This document shows, one piece after another, positions 37,152-47,852 of a stretch of 64,000 bases of DNA; position 1 is the first letter of the stretch; every line of letters starts with the position of its first letter. Origin of the DNA: Populus alba (Eukaryota > Streptophyta > Magnoliopsida > Malpighiales > Salicaceae). A model generated the notes under the pieces. That model searched no databases and was not told where the DNA came from. It saw nothing but the letters and a program-made list of their open reading frames with translations. Position numbers and translations under genes: made by a program. The stretch spans positions 11,966,318 through 12,030,317 of the forward strand of contig NC_133301.1 of NCBI RefSeq assembly GCF_005239225.2, read 5' to 3'.

Positions 37152-40100
37152 AACTTACGAGGTGGTTCCAAAATTTGCCAATGCATGGAGGGTGGTGGAC
37201 CGTGTGTACACAATTTCTCGATAAAGGGGCTTGACTTCCAAAAATTGTCAAACCATGCAGCCTGCAGGTATTTTGGCAGGGGGGAGACAACAAAATAAAA
37301 TAAAAATAAAAAGAGAGAGAGTTAAATTGACTTTCGTGGGCTTTTTGGACAACAATGGAAAGCACACATGAAGGGGAAGAACATGAAAACTTAATGTGCA
37401 TAGATTAAAAAAATAGCATGGATATCAAATATATATATATTAGTATATATAATTCTTCATTTATTTTACTAAATGCACATATAAATTTTTTTAATTTGTA
37501 GTTAAATTTTTTCTTGATGATAAAAAAAAAATTAATAATGCCCACATCCTTTTTGGGCGTGGAGAAAAAAATAATGCTACATCCTATATATAACACAACG
37601 TGGGGAATCAAACTAGTATAAATATAAATCATGTACAAATTGCACATAATATATAAGTAAAATCAGTTTAGCAAATTTCTATTCAGCGTATCCACGATTT
37701 TGTGCTTCTTTTTTATTTTGTTTGGAAGGTACAACTTGAAATTTTGAAGTATAATTAGCTAGGCTCTTGTCTTGACTTGCTATATAAAATGCGAATTACT
37801 AGATTTGGAGATGGAAATGAAGCCAACTAGATTAGGTACTAGATAGTTGTCCCTAACCAAAACAGATTTAAACGTAAAATAAATACAAAAGCATTGATAG
37901 CGAGTCTTCTGGAAGCAAGAAAAATTTATGACTTGAATCGTGGCCTCGAATAGATTTAGTAAATTTATTTTATTTAATTATTTAATATATTTATTTTTAA
38001 TTATTTAATTTAAAAAAATACATCTAAATTGTTGAGAAAATATCAAAAAAGAAGGTGCCTGCAAACAGGTCCCTAAGCTATTTAAAAAAAAAAAAAAAAA
38101 CAAAGGAGACTTCGAGTCGTGTGAAGTAGTCGACGATGTGCTGCCTTTTGGTATAATTATCGGCTGCATCAAGGTTAGAAGTCGGGTTCCGACCCTTTTG
38201 ATATATATAAACATTGTTTTTCAATCATTCTCTCACTGAAAAACCTTAGTAACCTCGACAAACATGTTTTTCAATATTTCTTTCAGTCTCAAATTTAGTT
38301 CCTAAGGTGAAATAAAATTCAAATTTATTTTGCTAAATAAAGCATCAACTTAACATAAGAATTTATTCTTGATATTAAGAGAATCTTATATCAAGTCAAC
38401 CAAAACACATTATCAAACTCAATTCCAAATCAATTTAATTTAAAAAAATTGAATAAAAAAAATCATCTCATTAAAAATAATTTAAAAAAAAAAAAAAACA
38501 TTGTGGGTAACTATTGTAATCAACAATGAATTGTCCCCTTGTTGCATTTACATTATTTTTTAATATTTAACATAAAAAAAATAACAACCCTCTTTGCTAT
38601 TTTGGAGAGTCAAGCACATAATCCTAGGAGATGAGAAAGAAAAGAGAAAAAAAATAAAAAGAATGAGTTGTCAAAGTCACATTAAAGAATTGACATCATA
38701 ACTAACCATCTTATCATAAAGCATTCATTGAGATGATTTCAACAGTATCAAAGAAAGCTGCATTTTAAGCTCAATTTTCACCTCACACATCTTTAAAGTG
38801 CCACAACCTCTTTCACATGTTTGTGTGATTGTTATATGTGTCAACAACTTTTCTATGTTTATTTAATCTAGTCTTTATTTTTTAAAAAAGGGTTGCATAT
38901 CTATTTTAGTTTTAAATTCAATCCCATCAAATCTTATTTTGCCAAATCAAACATTAACCATGCAAAATGTTTTCTCTCTCGAACCTATATCAAGCAAAAT
39001 GAAATAATTATCAAGCCTAAACTCAATTGATCAATTTTTTTTTTAAATCAATTGGCTAAATTATTTTTGAAGTATAAAAAAGAGACAAAATGGAATATTA
39101 TTACAATTCATAGTGCATTATATCTTGCTGCATAATAAAACTTGAAGACTTTTATTTTTTTTTCTTTAGTTCTATTAACAAGAACTAGTCAAGGAGCATA
39201 ACCCCCCTATATTATTATTTATTGGAACAATAACATGTATTATTTTATTATTATTTTTTAATATTGAATTTATTGAAAATTAAATTTTGATATTTAATTA
39301 TTTTAGTTTCCCTTATACATGCTCATCACGATTTGGAAAACAAATCCTAGCATTAGATTAGTGCTGAGATTTACAATCATCTATTTTTCTCTATCATTTT
39401 ATCAAATAAGAAACGGTATATTATATTGTTAAATAAAAAATAGTTTAAAAAAACATAATTATTATAAATTGAATTTCATGATTTATTTCAATTTATTTTA
39501 TATAAGGTTATCGTGATCTTAAAAAAAATATACCGACATTGGTTGGTACTTGGTTTTTTAAACATCTATTTTTTTATCATATTATTAAATAAAAAATAAT
39601 TAAAAAAACTTAATTATTGGGAATTAACCTAAATTAATCCAGGTTGATCCAATATATTATTGTCTTGATTTTAATTTTTAAAAATATCATTTTAAGAATA
39701 TTTTTAAAACCAATCATGTTTTTAGTAAGTAATTCAAGTATTTTTTGAACCCATCACACGCTGCAACAACTCTCTTGAAGCTGAAGCTATACAAAGAACA
39801 TGCTCGAAAAGTTTCAGAATTCAATATAAGGAATTTCTCTTAACCTAAACATTATGTTTTTGCAAGTAAAAAAAATTATTTCCTTATCATTAATTAGCAA
39901 TGAGAAGGTTAAATAGGTCATGCGTGCATCATTCTCAGCTTTCTTTTCGAGAAGATTATTTTCTCTACTTATTAATATAAATAAATATGAGATAATTTGG
40001 TCCTAAATTTTCTTTCGCTTCCCACAAGGCTAAAACGTATTTGCAGCCACCACGGAACTGATCCCAAAACACACTTGTGCGTATTTTTATTTTTTTTGGT

Positions 40101-40430
40101 AGATTACAATAATTCTTATTAGATTTTTTGAGATCATAAACATAGTTAAGAAATTCAAAGCTCGTAGATAAATATTTTAAAAATTTCTTTTATACCCAAA
40201 ATATTTTTAGTACCTTTAAAATCTTCTTTAATAATAAAGGAGATTTTAAAAATTTCTTGGCTATTAAGGTTTAATTAGCATGATGTTTCAAGGAGGATAC
40301 AATAATTTTTTTTTAATACTTATGGATATTTTTTTTCCTCATCAATTTCATCCATTTTTTTATACAATAAAGCTTAAAAATCCTGAAAATGTTACTTCAA
40401 AATGCTCTAAAATTTAGATTATTTATAGTA
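37152..40430. other. AT-rich intergenic DNA
   Basis: A-runs at 38083-38101 and many short repeats such as ATTAAATAAAAAATA near 39430 and 39585. No gene, RNA gene or intact element is seen. Confidence 0.5.
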
Positions 40431-40434
40431 TTTA

Positions 40435-40565
40435 AAGGTATGGTAGCGATTATTTTTTAAAATATATTTTGCTCATAAATAAATTAAAATAATATTTTTT
40501 TTTATTTTAAAAAAATTATTTTTAATATCAATAAAATAAAATTTAAATATTTTTTTTAAATTGAA
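40435..40565 (-). mobile_element. MITE-like dispersed repeat, partial, inverted
   Basis: Starts GGTATGGTAGCGATTATTTT, then TAAATTAAAATAATATTTTT and AATTATTTTTAATATCAATA, the same order as the inverted copy at 35185. The right end appears truncated. Confidence 0.5.
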
Positions 40566-40569
40566 TGAA

Positions 40570-41701
40570 TCTCCCACCAAATTCAATTTAGACTCTTCTA
40601 TTTGGATGTTTGCTTTTACCGCTGACTTGCAACAATACAAAAAGGTTTTTTTCTCTCTTTTTCTTCCTTTCTCAAAGGTGAGACAACTCAAAAAGTAAGT
40701 ACCAAAATCCGTGACAAAGTGGAGGAAAAAAATGAAAAGGGAAAATGAGCATCACTTCCTAGGCAAATATTGGGTCCAGTAAGCACCTCGTAAGCTGCCT
40801 CTCTTCTTCCACTTGCTGAAAGACAACAGTATCCTATGCTTCCTCTTCTATTCCTTTTCCTCCTCTGTGACCCTAAACTTTGTGATTCTCAAAGTCTCAA
40901 TATCCTCTGTTGTCCTAAGCACCGAGGAGGAGAGAGGGTTCTCAGATCTCGAAGTAATGAACATCAGATTAGGCAGAGTAAAAACCAGAGTTTTTTTTTT
41001 TTTAAAGGACACGGAAAAGGACCCTTTTGGGTTCACACATTTCCAGATCAACACAAAATGTATGGCAGAGAAGGAGCACTTGTTTTCTACTGGGGGCTTA
41101 CAAAGGGCGTTGGCGTTGATGAATTAGAAGATTTCCTCTGAAGTCAAACTAGGAGAAGGATCCTCGTTGAGATCATTAGAAAAAGATAAATAAAGCTTAC
41201 CACCTCCTAAAAAACGAAGCTTTTTTCTAATATAATGCTTTCCATCTTTCCCACATTTAGACTGACAGTAAAAATTTAAAGCCAACTAGATCTAAATCTC
41301 ATTTATGTTGTGCACTGGTGGAGGATTTATTGCCGTTGTTTTGAAATCTTACCTTCTGGCAGTGACCACACCATTTATATCAGGCCTTTAAGTGCCACTT
41401 TGATTCTTCTCTCCTGTCTCTCTCTTTCACTCTCTGCATTTGCCCTGCAGTTTCCCTACTTGTAGAGAAAACAAAATTGAGGTGAAGACTGTACCAGTCT
41501 AGTTCTCAAAACTCAACCGAAAGACCTTGTATCCCACACGCTCATGTGACATAATAACTTCTGGGCCTGGGGGGGGATACGTCATTGGGGCTTGGGATTT
41601 ATTTTGTAGTGGCAAATGAGATGCTTATTGGTATCATCTCTTGGTTCAACTCTAAAGCTTCAATCTTGTTGAGTTTCTCTCAGTCTTTTTGTTAAGAAAA
41701 T
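40570..41701. promoter_or_regulatory. Upstream region of the ATL13-like gene
   Basis: Probably promoter and 5' UTR. CT-rich stretches lie at 40795-40870 and 41405-41440. Two overlapping open frames of about 100 codons at 40813-41141 have no recognised domain and no homologue that I know, so I do not call a gene. A G run (41569-41575) lies about 130 bp before the start codon. Confidence 0.4.
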
Positions 41702-43183
41702 ATGAATTGGGTTCTCCTTCAAGTCAAAGAAAGCGCCTTTATTTCTCCAACCCAGCAACCATATTTTCTTTCTCAGCCACCTCCACAACCAAAACTTGAT
41801 ACTGATGGTTTCAACTTGAGCACCAGGGTTAGTCCTAGTATATTGCTTATCATTATAATTCTAGCTATTATTTTCTTTGTTTCTGGTTTGCTTCACCTGC
41901 TAGTTAGATTTCTTTCAAGACCACCTAATAGGGAAACTGATGACTTGGAGAGTGTGACTGCTCTCCAAGGTCAGTTGCAGCAACTCTTTCACCTTCATGA
42001 TGCTGGTGTTGACCAGACATTTATAGATGCTCTCCCTGTGTTCCACTACAAAGCCATTATAGGATTGAAGAACCCTTTTGACTGTGCTGTTTGTTTGTGT
42101 GAATTTGAGCCTGAAGATAAGCTTAGGTTGTTGCCAAAATGCAGTCATGCCTTTCACATGGAGTGTATAGACACATGGCTCTTGTCTCACTCCACTTGCC
42201 CTCTTTGTAGAGCTTGCTTGCTCTCTGATTTCTCTCCAAACAATAGCCGCTCTCCCATTGTTCTTGTTCTTGAATCTGGAGGTGAGAGCTCAAGAGAGAT
42301 TGTTAATGATAGAGAGGCTAATATTGGGAGAACCAATTCAGTTTTGACTACAAATTCCCATCTGAGCTGTCACGGAGACAATGAATTGGGATCATCGCGT
42401 TTGGATATTTCACACAAGTCGAGTGAAATCTTGACAAAAGATGATTCTGTCCCAGATTCTGCCCCTACAATAGAAGTGGATTCAATGGATAAGGTCGTTC
42501 CTGTTAAGCTAGGAAAGTTTAGGAATGTGGATAACGGTGAAGGGAGTAGCACCAACAATGTTGATTCAAGAAGGTGCTATTCTATGGGGTCATTTGAGTA
42601 TGTATTGGATGAGAATTCTTCATTGCAAGTACCTATAAGGACTCCAATGAAGAAGCAGTCAAGCAAGAAGCCTACTCTGCCTTTAACACCTGGTCACAGG
42701 CCAGCAATGTCTGAATGTGATTGTGAATCAAGAAGAGAATTTGATGGTTTTGAAAGCCTTAAAAGTGTTGAAGTTAACGGGACTGCTAGTATTGTTTCGA
42801 GCAGCGGTAATGGCATTGGTAGAAGCAAGAGAGAGAGCTTTTCTATATCAAAGATATGGCTTAGAGGGAAAAAGGTGAAGCAGAATTCACCAGAGGATTC
42901 TTCGAGAAGGGCCTTTTCCTTCCGATTTCCGGTGAATAAAAATGTTGTTGCCGGTGATGATTTGAAGATGAAGAAGGGGGATGGTGATGTGAAGACTGAT
43001 TCTGAAATAAGCTTTGGCAGGTGGGAAAATGGAGATGGTCAATGGGGTTTTGATGAGCAGAATCAGAGTTGTAATAGCTTGGAATTACAAGCAAAAACAC
43101 CTTCCTTTGCAAGGAGGACTCTGCTTTGGCTTGTGGGAAGACAAAACAAGGTTGTTCACTCATCCTTTACACCTAATGTCTAG
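41702..43183 (+). CDS. RING-H2 finger protein, ATL13/ATL46/ATL47-like
   Basis: Single-exon, 493-residue ATL-family E3 ubiquitin ligase. Seen: a Pro/Gln-rich N-terminus, one membrane segment at about residues 46-70, the ATL 'GLD'-type stretch in variant form VDQTFIDALPVFHY (103-116), and a full RING-H2: Cys128, Cys131, Cys147, His149, His152, Cys155, Cys166, Cys169 (FDCAVCLCEFEPEDKLRLLP, then CSHAFHMECIDTWLLSHSTC). A long Ser/Asn-rich cytosolic tail follows, with basic patches (KKQSSKKPTLPLTPGHR) and short conserved-looking motifs such as RRCYSMGSFEYV, which is typical of the large ATL13/46/47 group. No intron is needed. The start is the first Met, shortly after an in-frame stop-rich stretch. 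Substrate unknown. Confidence 0.93.
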   Translation: MNWVLLQVKESAFISPTQQPYFLSQPPPQPKLDTDGFNLSTRVSPSILLIIIILAIIFFVSGLLHLLVRFLSRPPNRETDDLESVTALQGQLQQLFHLHDAGVDQTFIDALPVFHYKAIIGLKNPFDCAVCLCEFEPEDKLRLLPKCSHAFHMECIDTWLLSHSTCPLCRACLLSDFSPNNSRSPIVLVLESGGESSREIVNDREANIGRTNSVLTTNSHLSCHGDNELGSSRLDISHKSSEILTKDDSVPDSAPTIEVDSMDKVVPVKLGKFRNVDNGEGSSTNNVDSRRCYSMGSFEYVLDENSSLQVPIRTPMKKQSSKKPTLPLTPGHRPAMSECDCESRREFDGFESLKSVEVNGTASIVSSSGNGIGRSKRESFSISKIWLRGKKVKQNSPEDSSRRAFSFRFPVNKNVVAGDDLKMKKGDGDVKTDSEISFGRWENGDGQWGFDEQNQSCNSLELQAKTPSFARRTLLWLVGRQNKVVHSSFTPNV

Positions 43184-45070
43184 CATTCTTTTGTCAACTT
43201 TTCTTGGATACTTTTTCTGGGAAAATTTTCTTCGTTTTCTTATCTGTTAAGGCAGAATTGGAATCTGTAGCTGGAAAAAGAAAGAAGCAATTATGAAGCT
43301 GATCCAAAAACACAAAATCGAGGCTTTTACATTGGATTATGCTTGCTTTTCATCCCCCCCCCCCCCCAATATTTCAGTATTGTAGGTGTCGTGAAGCAAA
43401 GACCATTCTTTTATGATGGTCTTCCTTGTGTCCTTTCAAGGTGAACAATCTTTGGCTTTTCATGGTTTCACATGCTTAAAATGTAGACTAATTTGAAAGT
43501 TATTGTTTGATTAGTTCAACATCCAGGATAATAATTTGCATCAGAAATTGATGGAAAAACCACCCAGAAGCATACAGTTTCTCTGTATCATGGTAGCTTT
43601 CCTTCCAATGGTAGTGTTAGCTAAAAAAATGTCAGATGCCATTATTATGCATTAATGGGGCACATGTATTCTTCTAAAAAAAAGAGAAAAGAAAAGAAGA
43701 ACAAGAGAAGTAGGGCATAGTCATTGAGCTTACTGGAATAGTTTTATCTTATGCATCATCTGGTTACAGCATTTATTGACAATTCTTGATTGGAAATGTT
43801 GGAAAGATTGTACAGCGCTTAACGTGCCAAAATCTACGCACTGAAAGAGTGTATCGATTGTTGTGCGCCATTGAATTCATCAAATGGTGGAGGATAATCA
43901 GGGGTAGATAATTTGTTTTTTGCATAGAGAAGCTTCAAGCCTTCAAGTGATAATATCAATTTAAGTTCTGCTAGAGAAATTATTTTCTTAACCACAATTT
44001 TTCATCAATAACTTGGATATCTATCTTTCTGCTATAGAATCCATTTCCTTGAGTCTCAAATCATCACCTGGATGCAGCAGGTTGTTCTTCCGTCAAAAAC
44101 ACACTGCGTTAGGCTGTTGAAGGATGATAAAAAAATTCTACTCGTGCTAAGTATGGGATAAGAAAAGAGAAAGATTTCCTGTACTGTAATACTCACAAAA
44201 AGAAATATATATAACAAGGGTTATTTTAATTTTGAAATAATACTAGACAGATTATTGAATTGCTTCATCTAGTATAGCACAATTAATGTAATGTAAAAAA
44301 ATCCAAATTTGATTTGGAATGCACAGCTGCTTCCTCCATCAGTAGACAGCTGTTTCTGCATTCAATGAGAAAGAATTCATATTGTTTAAATAATTGTTGT
44401 ATTGGGGCGATCAACATTAATGGCTGATGTTAACAGTGTAATGAGAGCGGTTGGGGACCATTTTCTAGTATTATTTGTGGCACCTCATGTGACTGTCCCT
44501 ACATATTTATGTTTTGAGTCCATTGACTCCTTAATTACCTTTCATGGCTACCCTTGTTTTTTCTGATTATTTTTAAATCCAGGTCTGCAGCATCATGTTT
44601 AGGCTAAAACTAGCAATTTGTCTTGCTGCAACAGCCTGGATTGTCGATCGATCATACAAATTGATCTTAGATTTGCAGAAAAACAACCTGGAAGGAAAAA
44701 AAAAAAAAAAAACTACACTCGGAAACAATACCTTAGCAGATAATGATCGACGTGTGATCATAATGGAGGTGGGCTGGCCTTAGTTTTTGGAGTCATAGAA
44801 GTGGCCAAGCCGCTTCATTGCCACCACCGCACGCTTCTGATTCATTGCAAAGCACGAGGAATGCCGTAAAAACCTCTAGCTAACCGGTGACCAAAGACAC
44901 TTGTTAAGAAACACTAATTATAATCGTTAAGCATTTGATTAAGCTGTATCAATGAAGAACAGACTTGTTACAACAAATTTGGTACGAAGTCTTTGTTCAA
45001 AATATAAGTGCAAGGTTTTCAGAGAACCCTAAACCCTGTTTGCAGACATGTATAAGCTGGTAATACTGGT
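43184..45070. other. Intergenic, 3' flank of the ATL13-like gene
   Basis: It holds a C run of 15 or more bases at about 43352-43367, probably in the 3' UTR, and an A run at 44698-44712. No other gene is seen. Confidence 0.5.
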
Positions 45071-45345
45071 TCAGAGCAGTTCTTGTTTTTGATCTTGTTG
45101 CACAACAAGCATGGAACGATTGAAGACCCCCAGCTCTGGGTGCTCACACTGTTTGAGGGATGTCATCTTGCAACTATTCTTAGCTCGTTTTCATCCACCA
45201 TGGATCTTACGATTGAAGCAGTTGCAGAGACACCATTTGCTATCTCCTCTCTATATGCTAGTATTCTCTTTCCTTGAAATCCCTCAAACCGTATAATCAT
45301 GAGTTGACCATATAAAGCCGCTGGAGAGAATAAACGTGAAAGCAT
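45071..45345 (-). pseudogene. CHX antiporter C-terminal relic
   Basis: Read on the minus strand, it matches the end of the CHX gene at 47853-50394. EEIANGVSATASIVRSMVDE corresponds to EEVVDGAATTVSLIRSMVPE, then IVAR to IVGR. A deletion and frameshift follow, then CEHPELGVFNRSMLVVQQ, matching CEYPELGLIGD and FVVQQ, and a stop at 45071. The rest of the gene is missing. It lies 2.5 kb downstream of the intact copy, on the same strand, so it is probably a decayed tandem duplicate. Confidence 0.85.
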
Positions 45346-45570
45346 GAATGCAAATGATTCGTCCTTTATGACCTGAACTTTTTATTAGGATGAAAGGGAA
45401 ATGAGAATCAATAGTAGGCTTGTTAAAGGATTAAAGAAAAAAAAATGGTGATTAGTCCGTGTTTAATTAGTCAAAATTTTGTATCATTCATTCATACATT
45501 TATGTTCGATATTCATTCATACATTTAACTTCAATGTTACATAGATGGTACAACAAATTCATTTATGAAC

Positions 45571-46062
45571 TGTTGGAATAGATCAAAACTCAATAAAAAG
45601 TTTAGTTATATCATATTAGAATACTAGCTCAAAAATGCTATAATTATTTATCTAACTGTTGAATCACTCTCAAATTTTTATAAGAGTTTTCGAAGATTGT
45701 TTCCTTAAAGAAAATTATAGAATCATTATTTCATTTGCTAGATTTTTAGATATCAAAAATCTTGTCGAGCCCCTCTAGTTTTGACAGTTTTTGTGATTTT
45801 TTATTTATTTTTAGATTTCTTTATTCTTTTAGTTTTCTTGCTTCTTTCATTTATAATTATAGATTTTTTGTTTTTATCTCCTAGTTAAAGTATGCTTTTC
45901 TGGTCTATTTAAGGCCTTGTAAACCTCTTAGGAGGCAGATTTCATTATCATTATTTTAAAGAATAAACTTTTGAATTTAGAGTTTATATCTGCAATTCTT
46001 TATACTTAGTAAAAATATTTTGTGTTTTTTATTTAATTGTTTTTTTTTAACTTTCGCCTGCA
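45571..46062 (+). mobile_element. Probable LTR of a retrotransposon
   Basis: It starts with TGTTGGAATAGATC and has a TATA-like CTATTTAAGGCC near 45917, followed by a GAATAAACTTTTG polyadenylation-like stretch near 45960. It ends near TTTCGCCTGCA. This layout is typical of a plant LTR. The ends are not proven because I see no second LTR. Confidence 0.5.
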
Positions 46063-46365
46063 TCAAAAGGACTTCAAAAGAAATTTAAAAATTCAACAAG
46101 CTGAAGGGTATATGGTTAACGAGGGAAGATGCAAAATTGAGTGCTTCACCCTAATAACTAGCTTCTTGACGCACATAGGCATAGGTGTCATCAAGGTCTA
46201 TAAAAAGATCCATTCCAAGAACCTACCTCTAATTTATTCGAATTCTGCATCCAGACCAGTAAGAAAGATGTGCACTCTTAACCATGTAACATATTTCTTA
46301 TATGTGACAGCATCATCAAGATCCTTCATATAACTTAATCACGATAATCTAATTCTTAGAAAATC
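46062..46365 (-). mobile_element. Ty1-copia type gag relic
   Basis: On the minus strand this reads YMKDLDDAVTYKKYVTWLRV, then HIFLTGLDAEFE, a stop, IRGRFLEW, a frameshift, and DLDDTYAYVRQEA. This is the gag region (UBN2-like, 'FLxGLDxxFxxIRG') of plant copia elements, with at least two stops and one frameshift. It is a fossil. Its strand is opposite to the LTR-like stretch beside it. Confidence 0.75.
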
Positions 46366-46394
46366 TTGACAAGTTCAGAGTTTAGAAGTTTCAG

Positions 46395-47335
46395 TCAAGC
46401 TGTCAAATAAAAACGCGTATGGGAGCTCGAACTCAATGACCCGGATTTGCCTCTTGTCTTAAAGTTCCAGCGAGCATCCTTGTTGCCACTGATCTGATCA
46501 TCAAATGCTCCCACATCAATTTTCAAAGGAAAACTGGAGCTTGAGCCTTCATCAATGGTTTGTTTGTAGTAAGCACTTCAATTTGTTTCCATAAAAAACA
46601 TATCCATACGGAATCATTATGAAAAGGGAAAGATTAGCCTTTGGTAATCCAAGGAAGCATACAACCCAGAAAAATGAATTCTGGAAACAGAATGAATTAA
46701 AACCAGATGGGCCATCGACGTCCTCCAAATCCTTCATCAGAATGCTATCATGCATTCTTAAAAAGAGTTATTTGCTGCCCTTCAAGCTCTACTCCCTTCA
46801 TCGTCAAATTATCTTTCTTATAAATCATAAGATAATAGTAGTATTCTGTTAAAGAATAATATAAATTATATTTTAGGACCTCATCTAAAAGGTTAAGTTA
46901 TTGGGTTGAGTTGGTTCTTTGATATGGTATCAGAGTTTTAATGACCAAACGGTCACGAGTTCGAATCTTATAATCCCCATTTATTTAAGCACAAGATAAT
47001 GTGAGCCTGTGCAAGATTCAAGCTCAAAAGATTTTCATTTGAGGGGGTGTGTTAGAGAATAACATAAATCATATCTTGGAACCTCACCTAAAAGTTTAAG
47101 TTATTGGGTTGAGTTGGTTCTTTGACACATTTCTACTATGCGGAAAACCTCTATATGCAAAGACAAGCCAACGTCTTTGAATCCTTCCAGCTGCACTGCA
47201 CCATTTCTAGAGAATAACCTCCCATTACCAGGCGAAAGAAATCTGATTCCAACTACAAATGAATCTATGAAGTTACCTCGAATGCTTCATCTCTGTTCTC
47301 TTGAGATTAGCATGGAATGCTGCTGTCTACGCCAT
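46395..47335 (-). pseudogene. Unidentified gene-like remnant interrupted by a miniature LTR element
   Basis: Two minus-strand open stretches flank the 281-bp element. Upstream is a frame at about 47290-47130 with RFLSPGNGRLFSRNGAVQLE. Downstream is a frame ending at a stop at 46395 with KIDVGAFDDQISGNKDARWN. Both look more protein-like in composition than their surroundings, but I recognise no family and cannot show they were one gene. Confidence 0.25.
46847..47127 (+). mobile_element. Miniature LTR retrotransposon (TRIM/SMART type), 281 bp
   Basis: Two LTRs of exactly 78 bp (46847-46924 and 47050-47127) start TGTTA and end GATA/GACA. They differ at about nine sites, nearly all transitions, with no indels. 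Directly after the left LTR is TGGTATCAGAG (46925-46935), the standard primer-binding site for initiator tRNA-Met. Directly before the right LTR is the polypurine stretch GAGGGGGTG (47041-47049). The inside is only 125 bp and has no protein. The flanks TATTC and CATTT agree at three of five bases, so the target duplication has decayed. Being under 300 bp puts it with the smallest known LTR elements. Confidence 0.9.
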
Positions 47336-47650
47336 ATAGAAGGGGCGTAATGGTAGGATCCATGACAGTGATTGTAATCCCCAGGGGTTTATGGCTAAAT
47401 GGGTCGATCAAGCTATAAATTTTTTCAAACTATAATTCTGCAGAAAGCTATTAGAAATCCGAGATTTCATTCTATTTGCAGTAGTTGGTGTTTAGTGAGC
47501 AACTAAAGTTTTAGCAGGCTGTGGCCTCTATGAACTTATGTATTGGGCTTCGCCCTTTCAGTTTCTTTTGACAATGAGGAAGATCTTCATTCATAAAAAT
47601 AAAAGAAAGTTACCTGGAAATCCAATATAAATATGTACAAGGCTGCGATT
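47128..47650. other. Intergenic, no intact gene
   Basis: Beyond the possible remnant ending near 47335 I see nothing to annotate. Confidence 0.5.
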
Positions 47651-47654
47651 AAAC

Positions 47655-47826
47655 TGATTTTTTTTATTAAATTTATTTATTTTTAATGTTTTTGGACTGT
47701 TGAGGTATTCTATGTTAAAAATAATTTTTTCAAAATATATTATTTTGATATATTTTTAAATCAAAAAATATTTTAAAAATTAATCCCTTTAAACGGACAA
47801 AAAGTTTTAAACTACCACTGCAACTA
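47655..47826 (+). mobile_element. MITE-like dispersed repeat in the 3' flank of CHX copy 2
   Basis: Family core: TTAAAAATAATTTTTTCAAA, ATTATTTTGATATATTTTTA, then AAACTACCACTGCAACT, an end resembling the inverted end of the copy at 35185. It stops about 27 bp from the CHX stop codon, so it probably lies in the 3' UTR. Confidence 0.55.
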
Positions 47827-47852
47827 TAAGATGCGCACTAGTTTGCTTTTTA

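Noticed and set aside
40813..41141. Two overlapping plus-strand frames of about 100 codons
   Set aside because: They overlap in different frames, have no recognised domain and lie in the likely promoter of the ATL13-like gene.
42861..43163. Minus-strand 100-codon frame
   Set aside because: It is antisense to the tail of the ATL13-like gene and has no domain.
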